Positions 18,165 through 26,322 of a DNA stretch of 64,000 bases are shown one piece after another. The DNA is taken from NCBI GenBank assembly GCA_021791895.1, contig JAJYVS010000011.1, positions 1 through 64,000 on the forward strand, given 5' to 3'. A program made the position numbers and the translations under genes. The notes under the pieces are model-generated. The model ran no database searches. It was not told the origin of the DNA and worked only from the letters and a program-made list of their open reading frames with translations. Position 1 is the stretch's first letter. Each line of letters begins with the position of its first letter. Source of the DNA: Actinomycetes bacterium (GTDB lineage Bacteria > Actinomycetota > Acidimicrobiia > Acidimicrobiales > RAAP-2).

Positions 18165-19490
18165 ATGGGCATCACCAGGTCGAGCGTGGTCCACACACCG
18201 ATCGACGAGGTGTTCGCCTGGCACGGGCGCCAGGGTGCCATCCACCGCCTCCTCCCCCCCTGGCGGTCGATCCGGGTGGTCGCGGAGACCGACTCGCTGG
18301 CCCATGGACGTGCCGTCCTGCGTCTCCCTGGCGGGGTGCCGTGGATCGCTCAGCACGAGTCCTTTGACCCACCCAACCAGTTCACCGACCGCTTGGTGTC
18401 CCTGCCCCTTCGTTGGCGTCACGTCCACCGCTTCGCTCCCGAGGGACCGGGGGCCACCCGGGTCACCGACGTCGTCGAGACTCCGGTTCCCGCCCCCCTC
18501 CTCGCTCAGACCTTCCGCTACCGGCACCGCCAGCTGGCCGACGACCTGACGGTGCAGCGCGCGATGGCCGACTACGCGCCCGGGCCCCTGACCGTCGCGA
18601 TGACCGGGTCCTCGGGACTGGTCGGCTCGGCCCTCGCGTCGCTGTTGTCGACCGGTGGGCACCGGGTCGTCCACCTCGTCCGTCGCCGGGCCCTCGGGGA
18701 CAGCGAGCGGGAGTGGCGACCCGGATCCCCCGCCCCTCGGCTGCTCGAGGGCGTCGACGCCGTCGTGCATCTCGCGGGAGCCTCGATCGCCGGGCGGTTC
18801 AGCCCTTCCCACAAGGAGACGATCCGCGAGAGCCGGATCGAGCCAACCGACCGCCTCGCACAGCTCATGGCCGCAACGCCCGACGGGCCTCGGGTGCTGG
18901 TGGCCGCGTCGGCCATCGGCTACTACGGCGCCGACTGCGGTGACCGGTGGCTGGACGAGGAGAGCCCGGCCGGAGACGACTTCCTCGCCCGCGTCGTCGT
19001 GGACTGGGAGGCGGCCACGATCGCGGCGGCCGACGCCGGCGTCCGAGTCGTGAGGGTCAGGACCGGGATCGTGCAGTCGCCGCGCGGCGGAGTGCTCCGA
19101 CTCCTCCGCCCGATCTTTCGAGCCGGCCTCGGCGGTCCGATGGGACGCGGGGAGCAGTGGACCGCCTGGATCGACCTCGACGACCTCACCGACATCTACT
19201 ACCGGGCGGTCGTCGATTCCCGCATGGCCGGGCCGATCAACGCCGTCGCTCCGGAGCCCGTGCGCAACGGCACGTACTCGAGCACCCTCGGCTCGGTCCT
19301 GCGGCGGCCCTCGTTGCTTCCGACACCCGGCCTCGGTCCCCGGCTGCTCCTCGGCGAGGAGGGCGCCGAACAGCTCGCCTTCGCCAGTCAGCGGGTCCGA
19401 CCGGGTGCCCTCGAGGCCTCGGGCCATCGCTTTCGCCGGCCTTCGCTCGAGGCGAGCCTGCGCCATCAGCTCGGTCGTATGCCCGACTGA
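18165..19490 (+). CDS. SRPBCC domain fused to TIGR01777-type nucleotide-sugar-epimerase-like SDR
   Basis: A 441-residue two-domain protein. Residues 1-150 form a START/SRPBCC ligand-binding domain (HTPIDEVFAWHGRQGAIHRLLPPW, DVVETPVPAPLLAQTFRYRH). Residues about 150-441 are an extended SDR of the YfcH/TIGR01777 family with MTGSSGLVGSAL (about 146-157), VVHLAGASI (about 205) and SAIGYYG in place of the usual catalytic Tyr region. The fusion is known in actinobacteria, where its substrate is not established. A ligand captured by the first domain may be processed by the second (inference). Confidence 0.88.
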   Translation: MGITRSSVVHTPIDEVFAWHGRQGAIHRLLPPWRSIRVVAETDSLAHGRAVLRLPGGVPWIAQHESFDPPNQFTDRLVSLPLRWRHVHRFAPEGPGATRVTDVVETPVPAPLLAQTFRYRHRQLADDLTVQRAMADYAPGPLTVAMTGSSGLVGSALASLLSTGGHRVVHLVRRRALGDSEREWRPGSPAPRLLEGVDAVVHLAGASIAGRFSPSHKETIRESRIEPTDRLAQLMAATPDGPRVLVAASAIGYYGADCGDRWLDEESPAGDDFLARVVVDWEAATIAAADAGVRVVRVRTGIVQSPRGGVLRLLRPIFRAGLGGPMGRGEQWTAWIDLDDLTDIYYRAVVDSRMAGPINAVAPEPVRNGTYSSTLGSVLRRPSLLPTPGLGPRLLLGEEGAEQLAFASQRVRPGALEASGHRFRRPSLEASLRHQLGRMPD

Positions 19491-19557
19491 ACCTGCCCCA
19501 CCAGAGGAACGTTTCGACGGGGGCCTGGTTCGTCGCCACGAGCCGCCGACGAGCTGG

Positions 19558-20829
19558 TCAGCCGGTCCTGAAGACACCCCGATCGAAGGTGCCCCGGACC
19601 GTCTGGGCGTCGGCGAGACGGGGTAGTCCGAAGAGGTCCTCGATCGACGCCAACGTCGAGTAGTGGTTGAACGCCCTGGTCACGACCTCACCCGGTCTGA
19701 TGAACGGGGAGAGGAGGACTGCTCCGACCCTCCCGCCGCCCGGTCCCCCGCCACCACCGGGGGCCGAGTTGGTCGGGCCCGGGACCTCACCACAGCACGA
19801 GGTCGACCCGCTCCCCTCGTCGAAGGTGATCTCGAGAAGTCCGTCGGCCTTGAACGCCGGCGACGAGGTGATGCGAGGGACCCAGACCTTGAGGAATCCC
19901 TCGATGTCGGCGAGAGCGGAGGAGCCGGGGGTCCGTTGGTTGGCGCAGGGGTAGTCGTGACCGTCCTGGCAGACGTTTGGACTGATGAAACTGAAGTTGG
20001 GCGTGGTCGCGACGGACCGAAGGTCCTGGGCGAGACCGGTGGCCCCGATCGTGTCGCTCTTGGGCATCGTCCCGCTCGTCGTGCCCAGGGGGACGACGTG
20101 GCTGCGACAGTTCGCGGCATTGTCGATGATCGAGTGGAAGTAGACGAAGGGGTCGTGACGGGTGACGTACCCGTCTCCTGCGACCGCGTTGATCGCCGGA
20201 TCCGGACCGTTCACCGAGGGGTGCCCGCAGGCCGAGTCGGGGGCCCCGTCCCGGTGCGGGTCGTTCCCCATGTCCTGCATGTAGGCCTTCCAGGTGAATC
20301 CGTGGGCGGCGAGCTGTCCGACCAGGGTCCCGACACGAGCGGGGTAGACACATCCGGTGCCCTGTTGGACCCCCGTCGCCCCACGCCAGGTCGTCGACCG
20401 GGAGCTCGACGGGAAGGCATCGAAGCCACTCGTGCAGTCACCCTGGGTACTCGGATTCGGCGGCTGACCGGAGATCATGGCGATGTAGTTGTCGAGCGAG
20501 TTGTGACCGACGCCGTAGTAGTTCTCCAGCAGGGCGCCCCGTCGTACCAGGGTCCTCGCCAGGTAGGGGTCGTTGGCCGGATCACCGAACGTCGATCCGT
20601 ATCCCTCGTTCTCGAGCATGATCACAAAGACATGTCGGATCGAAGGCAGCCCGACCGGAATGGTCGGGGTTGCGACGACTGACACCGACGTTCCCGGGGA
20701 CTGGGCCACGCCCGTCGCCGAGGGACTCGAGGAGCAGGACGCGAGCAGGGCCGATGCCGCACCCAGTACGAGGAGGCCGCGGGCGACTCGGGCACAAGAT
20801 CCAAAAGCGCGCTTCGACGAAGCGGTCAA
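19558..20829 (-). CDS. secreted phosphoesterase lipoprotein
   Basis: A 423-residue exported protein. The signal ends at lipobox LLASC (Cys32), followed by a Ser/Pro/Thr linker. The catalytic domain belongs to the phosphoesterase/phospholipase C family: VFVIMLENEGYGSTFG near residue 68 holds the metal-binding Glu-Asn, YYGVGHNSLDNYIAMISGQ lies near 104, and ITFDEGSG near 340 and FNHYSTLASIEDLFGL near 390 complete the metal and active sites. It acts outside the membrane on phosphate esters. The cluster GGGGGPGGG near residue 355 is an unusual flexible loop. Confidence 0.9.
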   Translation of the reverse strand: MTASSKRAFGSCARVARGLLVLGAASALLASCSSSPSATGVAQSPGTSVSVVATPTIPVGLPSIRHVFVIMLENEGYGSTFGDPANDPYLARTLVRRGALLENYYGVGHNSLDNYIAMISGQPPNPSTQGDCTSGFDAFPSSSRSTTWRGATGVQQGTGCVYPARVGTLVGQLAAHGFTWKAYMQDMGNDPHRDGAPDSACGHPSVNGPDPAINAVAGDGYVTRHDPFVYFHSIIDNAANCRSHVVPLGTTSGTMPKSDTIGATGLAQDLRSVATTPNFSFISPNVCQDGHDYPCANQRTPGSSALADIEGFLKVWVPRITSSPAFKADGLLEITFDEGSGSTSCCGEVPGPTNSAPGGGGGPGGGRVGAVLLSPFIRPGEVVTRAFNHYSTLASIEDLFGLPRLADAQTVRGTFDRGVFRTG

Positions 20830-20893
20830 AGGACGTCATCCTTCGGTGCCGGGCCACCGCACGAACCCGAGACCGTCGAAGGTCCCGGACTCA

Positions 20894-21343
20894 TCAACCC
20901 GCGCCATGAGGTCGGTGTTCGAGAAAGACGTGGGTGTCGTCACGACCGATCTCGACGTAGCCAAGCCGACGATAGAGCCCGATGTTCCGGTTCTGGTGCA
21001 AAGCGCCGATACGGACAGGAATCCCGCGAGATGTGCCGAGCTCCACGGCCTCGCTCAAGACCAGGGTCCCGATACCGCGGCCTTGGAAACGAGGATCGAT
21101 GACGAGCTCCCTGATCAGCACACATTCGTCTCGCTCTTTGATGGCCACGTAGCCGCAACCCTCGCCGTCGGCCTCGATGATCTCGATCCCCCCTCGCAAC
21201 CAGTCGCCGTTGAAGAACTCGTCCTGCTGCTCGACGTCCCAGAATCCGAACTGCCGTTCAACCACGTCCCGGTAGGCGCGATGGTGAACGAGGCGAACGA
21301 ACTCGCGGTCGAGACCGAGCGCTGGGCGCCGCGTGTTCGGCAT
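20894..21343 (-). CDS. GNAT-family N-acetyltransferase
   Basis: A 149-residue acetyltransferase. The acetyl-CoA pyrophosphate loop is seen in RELVIDPRFQGRGIGTLVL (Q/R-x-x-G-x-G pattern, about residues 77-95), followed by the final strand IGLYRRLGYVEIGRD with the conserved Tyr. The substrate cannot be predicted. It is divergent from the MmcQ/YjbR-like gene. Confidence 0.88.
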   Translation of the reverse strand: MPNTRRPALGLDREFVRLVHHRAYRDVVERQFGFWDVEQQDEFFNGDWLRGGIEIIEADGEGCGYVAIKERDECVLIRELVIDPRFQGRGIGTLVLSEAVELGTSRGIPVRIGALHQNRNIGLYRRLGYVEIGRDDTHVFLEHRPHGAG

Positions 21344-21487
21344 CCGGTCATCCTCTCACCGCCGTCTCACGAGTGGGCGGCGGCCAGGCTCACCTCCGAT
21401 TGCCTCGGAGATCTCTTCAGAACGAGACCGACGGACGCAGGCCCGACTCATCGCCAACAGATCGAGGCTTCGATACCGTGTCACCTC

Positions 21488-21883
21488 GTGGCTTCGCTCG
21501 ATGACGCAGGCGCCATCGCGCTGGCCCTACCCGACACGTCCGAGGGTGTCCGCCACGGGAACCGAACCTGGTTCGTGAACGGGAAGGTATTCGCTTGGGA
21601 GCGACCCTTCAGCAACGCCGACATCAAGCGTTACGGGAGCGACACCCCGCCCGACGGCCCGATCTTGGCCGTCCGGGTGCTCGACCTCCAAGAAAAGGAG
21701 GTGCTGTTGGCCTCCGGTGTCAAGGGCCTGTTCACCATCCCGCACTTCGAGGGCTTCTCGGCGGTGCTGATCCAGCTGCGCTCCGTCGGGAAACGGGCGC
21801 TCAAGCGGTGCCTCCTCGACGCCTGGCTGGCGATTGCTCCACCAGCGCTGGCCGAGGAGCATCTGCGGGGTCCGAAGCCGTAG
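21488..21883 (+). CDS. MmcQ/YjbR-family DNA-binding-fold protein
   Basis: A 131-residue protein, the usual size for the family, if translation starts at GTG 21488. Landmarks are AIALALPDTSEGVRHGNRTWFVNGKVFAWERP, LAVRVLDLQEKE and FTIPHFEGFSAVLIQL. Members have a double-wing fold resembling a DNA-binding domain, but no enzymatic activity is known. The open frame extends far upstream, but those residues are shadow of the GNAT gene. Confidence 0.8.
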   Translation: MASLDDAGAIALALPDTSEGVRHGNRTWFVNGKVFAWERPFSNADIKRYGSDTPPDGPILAVRVLDLQEKEVLLASGVKGLFTIPHFEGFSAVLIQLRSVGKRALKRCLLDAWLAIAPPALAEEHLRGPKP

Positions 21884-22173
21884 CTCCGGTTCGTGGGCCC
21901 CCGACGTCGGTGAGGCCCCAATCGAGGGCGGGACGGCCGGTCTCCGGTCCACCTGGCCGACGAGGTCGCACGACCGCCCCGCCCGCCGTCGCCCCAAGTC
22001 GGTCGGGCCCCGGTGCCGGTACTCCCGAGTTCTCCGCTTCATGCCCCTGACCAGGGCCGACATGCCTTCGAAAGCTGGCCGGACGGCGGCGACCGGCAGC
22101 GCGGATCCCTGCGGCGACCCGAAGGGCCGGCTCTTCATGAGATCGTAATTGACCGTGGTCCACACTTTGGGTC

Positions 22174-23568
22174 GTGGCCACTGCGGTCTTCGACCCCTCC
22201 GTGGCGTCCCCACGCAAAACCCGTAGGCAACGCTCTCACAACCCCCCCGCTCCCCCGCCCCGCCCCTGGGTCGGTGCACTGGCGACGACCGTCGCGGTCA
22301 TCGCCCTCGTCTGGGTGGTCGTGCTCGGGATCAGTAGCGAGACGAGCAAGGAACTCGGACTTCCCGGAGGGGTCACCACGTTCATCGGGAGCATGACCGG
22401 CCTCGTCGGCATGTACCTGGCTCTGGTCCAGGTGGTCATCGTCGCCCGGATCCCTGCCCTCGAGCGGATCCTCGGACAGGACGGCATGTTGCGCTGGCAC
22501 CGGTGGCTCGGCCCTTGGCCCATCAGCCTCCTCGCCGCCCACGCGGTCTTCATCACCATCGGCTACGCCCAAGCCTCGCGGACCGGTTTCTGGCACGAGA
22601 TCGGCAAGCTCGTCGACTCCTATCCCGATTTGCTGGCAGCGACGGTCGGTCTCGGCCTCATGGTGGCAATAGGGATCGCCTCCATTCGGGCCATTCGGAA
22701 CCGCATGCGCCGAGAGACCTGGTGGGTGCTGCACCTGTACATGTACCTGGCCCTGGCCCTGTCCTTCGCCCACGTCATCGTGCTCGGGCCTTCCTTCGTC
22801 GGTCACCCAGTCGTCCGCATCGTCTGGTCGGTCATCTGGGCGGCGACCGCCGGAACGGTCCTCCTCTACCGGGTGGCCCTTCCCGTGGCCCGGAGCACGC
22901 GCTATGGCCTCCGCGTCGTGGAGGTGAAGCGTGAGGCTCCCGGCGTGACGTCGGTGATCTGCTCGGGCCACAGACTCGAGCGTCTCGCGGTCTCCGGGGG
23001 TCAGTTCTTCGCTTGGCGGTTCCTCACCAAGGGACTGTGGTGGCAAGCGCACCCCTATTCCATCTCCGCGCTCCCCCAACCGCCCTACCTGCGGCTTACG
23101 GTCAAGGCCATCGGCGATCACTCGTCGGCCGTGTCCAAGCTTCGCCGCGGGACCAGAGTGGCCATCGAGGGCCCCTACGGCGCGGTGACCGTCAACGCAC
23201 GACGTCACGAGAAGGTGGTTCTGTTCGCCGGAGGCATCGGGATCACCTCGTTGCGCTCCTTGCTCGAGGACCTGCCACGCCAGTCACAGCCCATCGTCAT
23301 CATGCGGGCTTCCTCCGAGGACCAACTGGTGCTTCGAGACGAGGTGGCCGAGCTCGTCCGCCATCGCCGGGGGGTCGTGCACGAGCTGGTGGGGCCGCGC
23401 AAGAGCCTCGGCTCTGCTCGGACGATGCTGCAACGACTCGTCCCCGACCTTCTCCAGCGGGACCTGTACGTCTGCGGACCACCAGGCATGATCGAGGACG
23501 TCATCGACGCGGCGGCGCAGTTGGGGGTCGAGAAGAGCGCCATTCACTACGAGGTGTACAGCTGGTGA
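22174..23568 (+). CDS. ferric-reductase-like transmembrane flavohemoprotein
   Basis: A 464-residue membrane oxidoreductase of the FRE/NOX type. Six hydrophobic helices span about residues 35-245. Two pairs of histidines fit bis-heme ligation: His109/His123 and His187/His200, each pair 13-14 residues apart within one helix. A C-terminal ferredoxin reductase domain follows, with the FAD motif HPYSIS (about residue 290), GPYGAV (about 335) and the NAD(P) motif GGIGITSLRSLL (about 350), ending in YVCGPPGM. Electrons would pass from NAD(P)H through FAD and heme to the outer face. Its stop overlaps the next start by GTGA. Confidence 0.92.
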   Translation: MATAVFDPSVASPRKTRRQRSHNPPAPPPRPWVGALATTVAVIALVWVVVLGISSETSKELGLPGGVTTFIGSMTGLVGMYLALVQVVIVARIPALERILGQDGMLRWHRWLGPWPISLLAAHAVFITIGYAQASRTGFWHEIGKLVDSYPDLLAATVGLGLMVAIGIASIRAIRNRMRRETWWVLHLYMYLALALSFAHVIVLGPSFVGHPVVRIVWSVIWAATAGTVLLYRVALPVARSTRYGLRVVEVKREAPGVTSVICSGHRLERLAVSGGQFFAWRFLTKGLWWQAHPYSISALPQPPYLRLTVKAIGDHSSAVSKLRRGTRVAIEGPYGAVTVNARRHEKVVLFAGGIGITSLRSLLEDLPRQSQPIVIMRASSEDQLVLRDEVAELVRHRRGVVHELVGPRKSLGSARTMLQRLVPDLLQRDLYVCGPPGMIEDVIDAAAQLGVEKSAIHYEVYSW

Positions 23569-24092
23569 AACGTTATCCCTTCGTCATGGGCGCCACCGCG
23601 GCCGGGCTCGCCGGCATCCTGAGCTTCCACTCACGTGGCACCACGGGACTGCTCGCCAACTCGGTGTCCGTGAAGAGTGGATCGTCGGCTCCGTCGAATG
23701 CATCGAAGACGTCAACGCCGTCGACCACCGCGCCACCCTCGTCCAATGGCAACGGCGTCTCGGGACCGACCACCGTCCCGACGACGGCGCCCCAGTCCCC
23801 GACCACCACCGCCGCGAGCAGCGCCACCGGCGTCAGCGAGCAGTACGGCTACGGCACCCTCTCGGTGCGGGTCACCATCACTGGATCTCGCATCACCGAT
23901 GTGAAGGTGGCCAATCTCCAGACCATCGACCAGTACTCCCAACAGCTGGCCGTCCAGGTCATCCCGTACCTGCGCCGCCAGGTGCTCTCGCTGCAGACGG
24001 CCCGCATCTCGGGGATCTCGGGTGCGACCTACACCAGCGAGGCGTATGCGTACTCCCTGCAGTCGGCCCTCGACAAGCTGCACTTCCATTGA
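23565..24092 (+). CDS. exported FMN-binding domain protein
   Basis: A 175-residue protein with an N-terminal membrane anchor or signal (YPFVMGATAAGLAGILSF), a ~70-residue Ser/Thr/Pro linker, and an FMN_bind domain (about 95-175). The domain has GYGTLSVRVTITGSRITDVKV and the closing SGATYTSEAY, matching the S/T-G-A-T flavinylation motif in which FMN is bound through the Thr. Translation is coupled to the ferric reductase gene upstream and the ApbE gene downstream. It is the likely extracytoplasmic electron carrier receiving electrons from the heme protein. Confidence 0.9.
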   Translation: MKRYPFVMGATAAGLAGILSFHSRGTTGLLANSVSVKSGSSAPSNASKTSTPSTTAPPSSNGNGVSGPTTVPTTAPQSPTTTAASSATGVSEQYGYGTLSVRVTITGSRITDVKVANLQTIDQYSQQLAVQVIPYLRRQVLSLQTARISGISGATYTSEAYAYSLQSALDKLHFH

Positions 24093-24958
24093 GCAACGAC
24101 ACGGTCGGCAAGATCCGTTGGAGTGTCCGCGGCGTTCCGGTTGTCGAGGCTCCGAGGGAGCCGCCGGTTGCCCGACCAACCATCCCGGTCACCCTCGGGA
24201 GGACGGGCGACCTCGTCCACGCTGAGCCGGTGATGGGCACCGTGGTGTCCTTTCGGGTCTTTCCTGGTTGTGCCGGTATCGACAGCGCCCGAACGGCGGT
24301 CGACGAGGCTCGCGAGGTTCTCCACGAGGTGGACGCCACGTTCAGCACCTGGCGCCCGGACAGCCCGATCAGTCGTCTTCGCCGTGGTGAGCTCGCGCTG
24401 AGCGACATGGCCCCCCAGGTCCTCGAGGTGCTGGAGCTCTGCCAGCAGGCCAAGGCCAGTTCTCGGGGCTGGTTCGATCCCTGGGCGATGCCGGGTGGAG
24501 TCGACCCGACGGGCCTGGTGAAAGGGTGGTCGCTCGACGTCGCCCTCGCAAAGCTTCGTGAGGCGGGGCTCGAGGCAGCACTCCTCAACGCCGGTGGTGA
24601 CCTGGCGGGCTTCGGGAGCCCGGGCCCGGGCGACGGCTGGCGCATCGGCATCCGGCACCCGTGGCTCAGGGACGCGCTCGCCTGTGTCGTGCAGCTTCGA
24701 TCGGCGGTGGCGACCTCTGGCCCCTACGAACGGGGAGCTCACTTGGTCGACCCCCGGTCCGGCGAACCGGCCCAGACCGTCGCATCCGCCACCGTCACCG
24801 GCCCCAACCTCGCCATGAGCGACGCCTTGGCGACCGCACTCGCCGTTGGTGGCCACGACGCTTTCGACGCTGTGGCCACGCTCGAAGGGTACGAGGCCTA
24901 CGTGATCGACACCGACGGCTCAGAACGGGCCACTCCTGGGATGGTCTTCCTGGACTGA
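24089..24958 (+). CDS. apbE: FAD:protein FMN transferase
   Basis: A 289-residue ApbE family enzyme, which uses FAD to attach FMN covalently to a Thr of a target protein. The start is a TTG overlapping the previous stop. Landmarks are VMGTVVSFRV, the DATFSTWRPDSPISRLRRGE segment, GGVDPTGLVKGWSLD and LLNAGGDLAGFG, then SATVTGPNLAMSDALATAL with the metal-binding Asp. No signal peptide is evident, unlike many exported ApbEs, so modification may occur before export. Its obvious substrate is the FMN-binding protein encoded just upstream. Confidence 0.92.
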   Translation: MSNDTVGKIRWSVRGVPVVEAPREPPVARPTIPVTLGRTGDLVHAEPVMGTVVSFRVFPGCAGIDSARTAVDEAREVLHEVDATFSTWRPDSPISRLRRGELALSDMAPQVLEVLELCQQAKASSRGWFDPWAMPGGVDPTGLVKGWSLDVALAKLREAGLEAALLNAGGDLAGFGSPGPGDGWRIGIRHPWLRDALACVVQLRSAVATSGPYERGAHLVDPRSGEPAQTVASATVTGPNLAMSDALATALAVGGHDAFDAVATLEGYEAYVIDTDGSERATPGMVFLD

Positions 24959-25388
24959 GCGCCCGAGTTCCCCGTCCGCTCAACGGGCGACCTCGAGAGA
25001 CCCTTGACAGGAAGAGGTCGGCACGCCCCAGCTCCTCACCGTGACAGTGGCGGCGTAGTCGACCACGCGATTGAGGCGCCAGGCGACGTTCGGCCGCGGC
25101 GCCTCCCAGTAGGTCGTCCGGGGAGCGGCTTAGGAGCGGACCAGGGGGAAACGTCGGGGCGGGCAAACGCATAGAAGCGCACCCGGTCGACGCAGTTCTG
25201 GGGCTGGTGAGCCGGAATTGCCGGCTCACCCCCTCGAGGGGTGATTGCAGACCTGTTTGACCGGGGCTGACCTGGGGTCTGCGCCAGAGTCTCCACAGGT
25301 TTGACGACGGAGTCTCCACCATTCGAAGACCCACCGCTGAAGTGCATCACGGGTCGGGGTTTGGCATTCCAATCAAGAGACCAGCAGG
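24959..25388. other. 430-base non-coding stretch with strong hairpins
   Basis: No convincing gene is seen. A perfect 10-bp stem GGTGAGCCGG/CCGGCTCACC with loop AATTG lies at 25206-25230, directly followed by the palindrome CCCCTCGAGGGG (25230-25241). Neither is followed by a T run. On the minus strand 24980-25108 reads as a plausible protein tail (VAWRLNRVVDYAATVTVRSW) without a start, possibly a gene remnant. GAGTCTCCAC occurs twice near 25289 and 25312. Confidence 0.5.
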
Positions 25389-25649
25389 TCATTGCCCCGA
25401 GGCGACAGATGAAACGATCGCGGTCACAGTCTTGCGGCCGAGGCCGGACACCTCCGAGAGCTGCCGGATCGACGCTCCTGCGCGGTGGGCTACGCGAATC
25501 ATGTCATCACGGATCCGTTCTTCTTTCGCTGCCCTATCAGAACTAAGACCGACCACGACCAGAGCGGCACCGACCTCAGCATCCTCATCAGTTCTGTACT
25601 TGTCCATGGCCGCGACGGCTGCCGCCACCTGGGCTTCCGTATATTTCAT
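25389..25649 (-). CDS. small helix-turn-helix protein
   Basis: An 86-residue protein. The second half, DDMIRVAHRAGASIRQLSEVSGLGRKTVTAIVSS, fits a helix-turn-helix with a QLSEVSGLGRKTV recognition unit, as in resolvase or phage-type DNA-binding tails. The N-terminal half is a helix ending in ALVVVGLSSDRAA. ATG 25649 overlaps the stop of the upstream 53-residue gene (ATGA), so the two are translationally coupled. The pair lies beside the 3' end of tRNA-Cys and could be a two-gene regulatory or toxin-antitoxin-like module. Confidence 0.65.
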   Translation of the reverse strand: MKYTEAQVAAAVAAMDKYRTDEDAEVGAALVVVGLSSDRAAKEERIRDDMIRVAHRAGASIRQLSEVSGLGRKTVTAIVSSVASGQ

Positions 25650-25807
25650 GTGTCCTCCCGAAGGGCCACAGCAAGCTTGTCTCGGATGGTCAACAAGAGC
25701 GGAATCCTCGGTGAGATCTCGGATCGCCCCTCAGCATCATTGAGGTGAGCGAGCGTCATCCCTAGAAGTTCCAGCAATTCGATGCGTTCGAACTCGACCC
25801 GCGGCAC
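25646..25807 (-). CDS. 53-residue protein, coupled upstream partner of the HTH gene
   Basis: This short gene runs from GTG 25807 to a TGA that overlaps the ATG of the next gene. It encodes a leucine-rich acidic helix (VEFERIELLELLGMTLAHLNDAEG) and a second helix (RIPLLLTIRDKLAVALRED). The spacing of hydrophobic residues suggests a dimerisation module. The 4-base overlap and clean helix pattern argue for real coding. A perfect 8-bp inverted repeat lies directly upstream (25808-25845). No family is recognised. Confidence 0.6.
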   Translation of the reverse strand: MPRVEFERIELLELLGMTLAHLNDAEGRSEISPRIPLLLTIRDKLAVALREDT

Positions 25808-25845
25808 TGGTCCAATTGTAGCCAACCATGGTTACCTTTGGACCA
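25808..25845. promoter_or_regulatory. perfect inverted repeat upstream of the small HTH operon
   Basis: TGGTCCAA (25808-25815) and TTGGACCA (25838-25845) are exact reverse complements. The 22-base spacer contains the 10-bp palindrome AACCATGGTT (25824-25833). It abuts the GTG of the 53-residue gene and is a candidate operator. Confidence 0.5.
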
Positions 25846-25976
25846 CAAGCCTTTCGGATGGGCAAAGATCAGTGGTCACCTGACGATGCGGTAGACCGCG
25901 ACACCCGGGTTTTAGCCAGGTTCGCGTCACATGGTTCTGCAACCATCGCGCCGGGAGAACTGGGAGCCTCCCCTCG

Positions 25977-26048
25977 AGGCGGCGGGCGGAATCGAACCGC
26001 CGTACGGGGCTTTGCAGGCCCCTGCCTAAACCACTCGGCCACGCCGCC
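25977..26048 (-). tRNA. tRNA-Cys(GCA)
   Basis: The minus strand folds with acceptor GGCGGCG/CGCCGCC, D arm GCCGAGTGG, anticodon stem GGGGC/GCCCC with loop CTGCAAA (anticodon GCA), T arm with GGTTCGATTCC, and discriminator U73, as expected for Cys. CCA is not encoded. Confidence 0.95.
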
Positions 26049-26290
26049 ACACAGGGCACTCTTTTGAGCCCTGCGAGGTCGCCACCATACTTACTGCCTC
26101 TGCGTCGCACGAAAGGGACCGTCCGAAGCTCCGCAGTCGACGCCAGTTTGGCTGGGAGGGAACGAACACTACCAATGGCATGGCGTTCCGTTGCCGAATG
26201 GACCCACGGTCAAGCGAGCCTCTTCCCCATCGATCGACGCTGCCCCTCGAGGGCGGCTTCGGAGCGCGACTGCCGGCGCCAGTAAGAGCT

Positions 26291-26311
26291 CGGCCGGTGT
26301 TGACACGGCCG
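26291..26311. terminator. possible hairpin terminator after the MerR/Cys-peptide unit
   Basis: CGGCCGGTGT and ACACGGCCG pair around a TG loop with one bulged base. It lies 12 bases beyond the Cys-peptide stop on the minus strand. There is no strong U tract, so termination is only possible. Confidence 0.35.
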
Positions 26312-26322
26312 TCGCTAGCTGC

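Noticed and set aside
21884-22173. Gene between the MmcQ-like and ferric-reductase-like genes
   Set aside because: Frames here are Arg/Gly/Pro-rich shadows without motifs or ribosome sites; about 290 bases appear non-coding.
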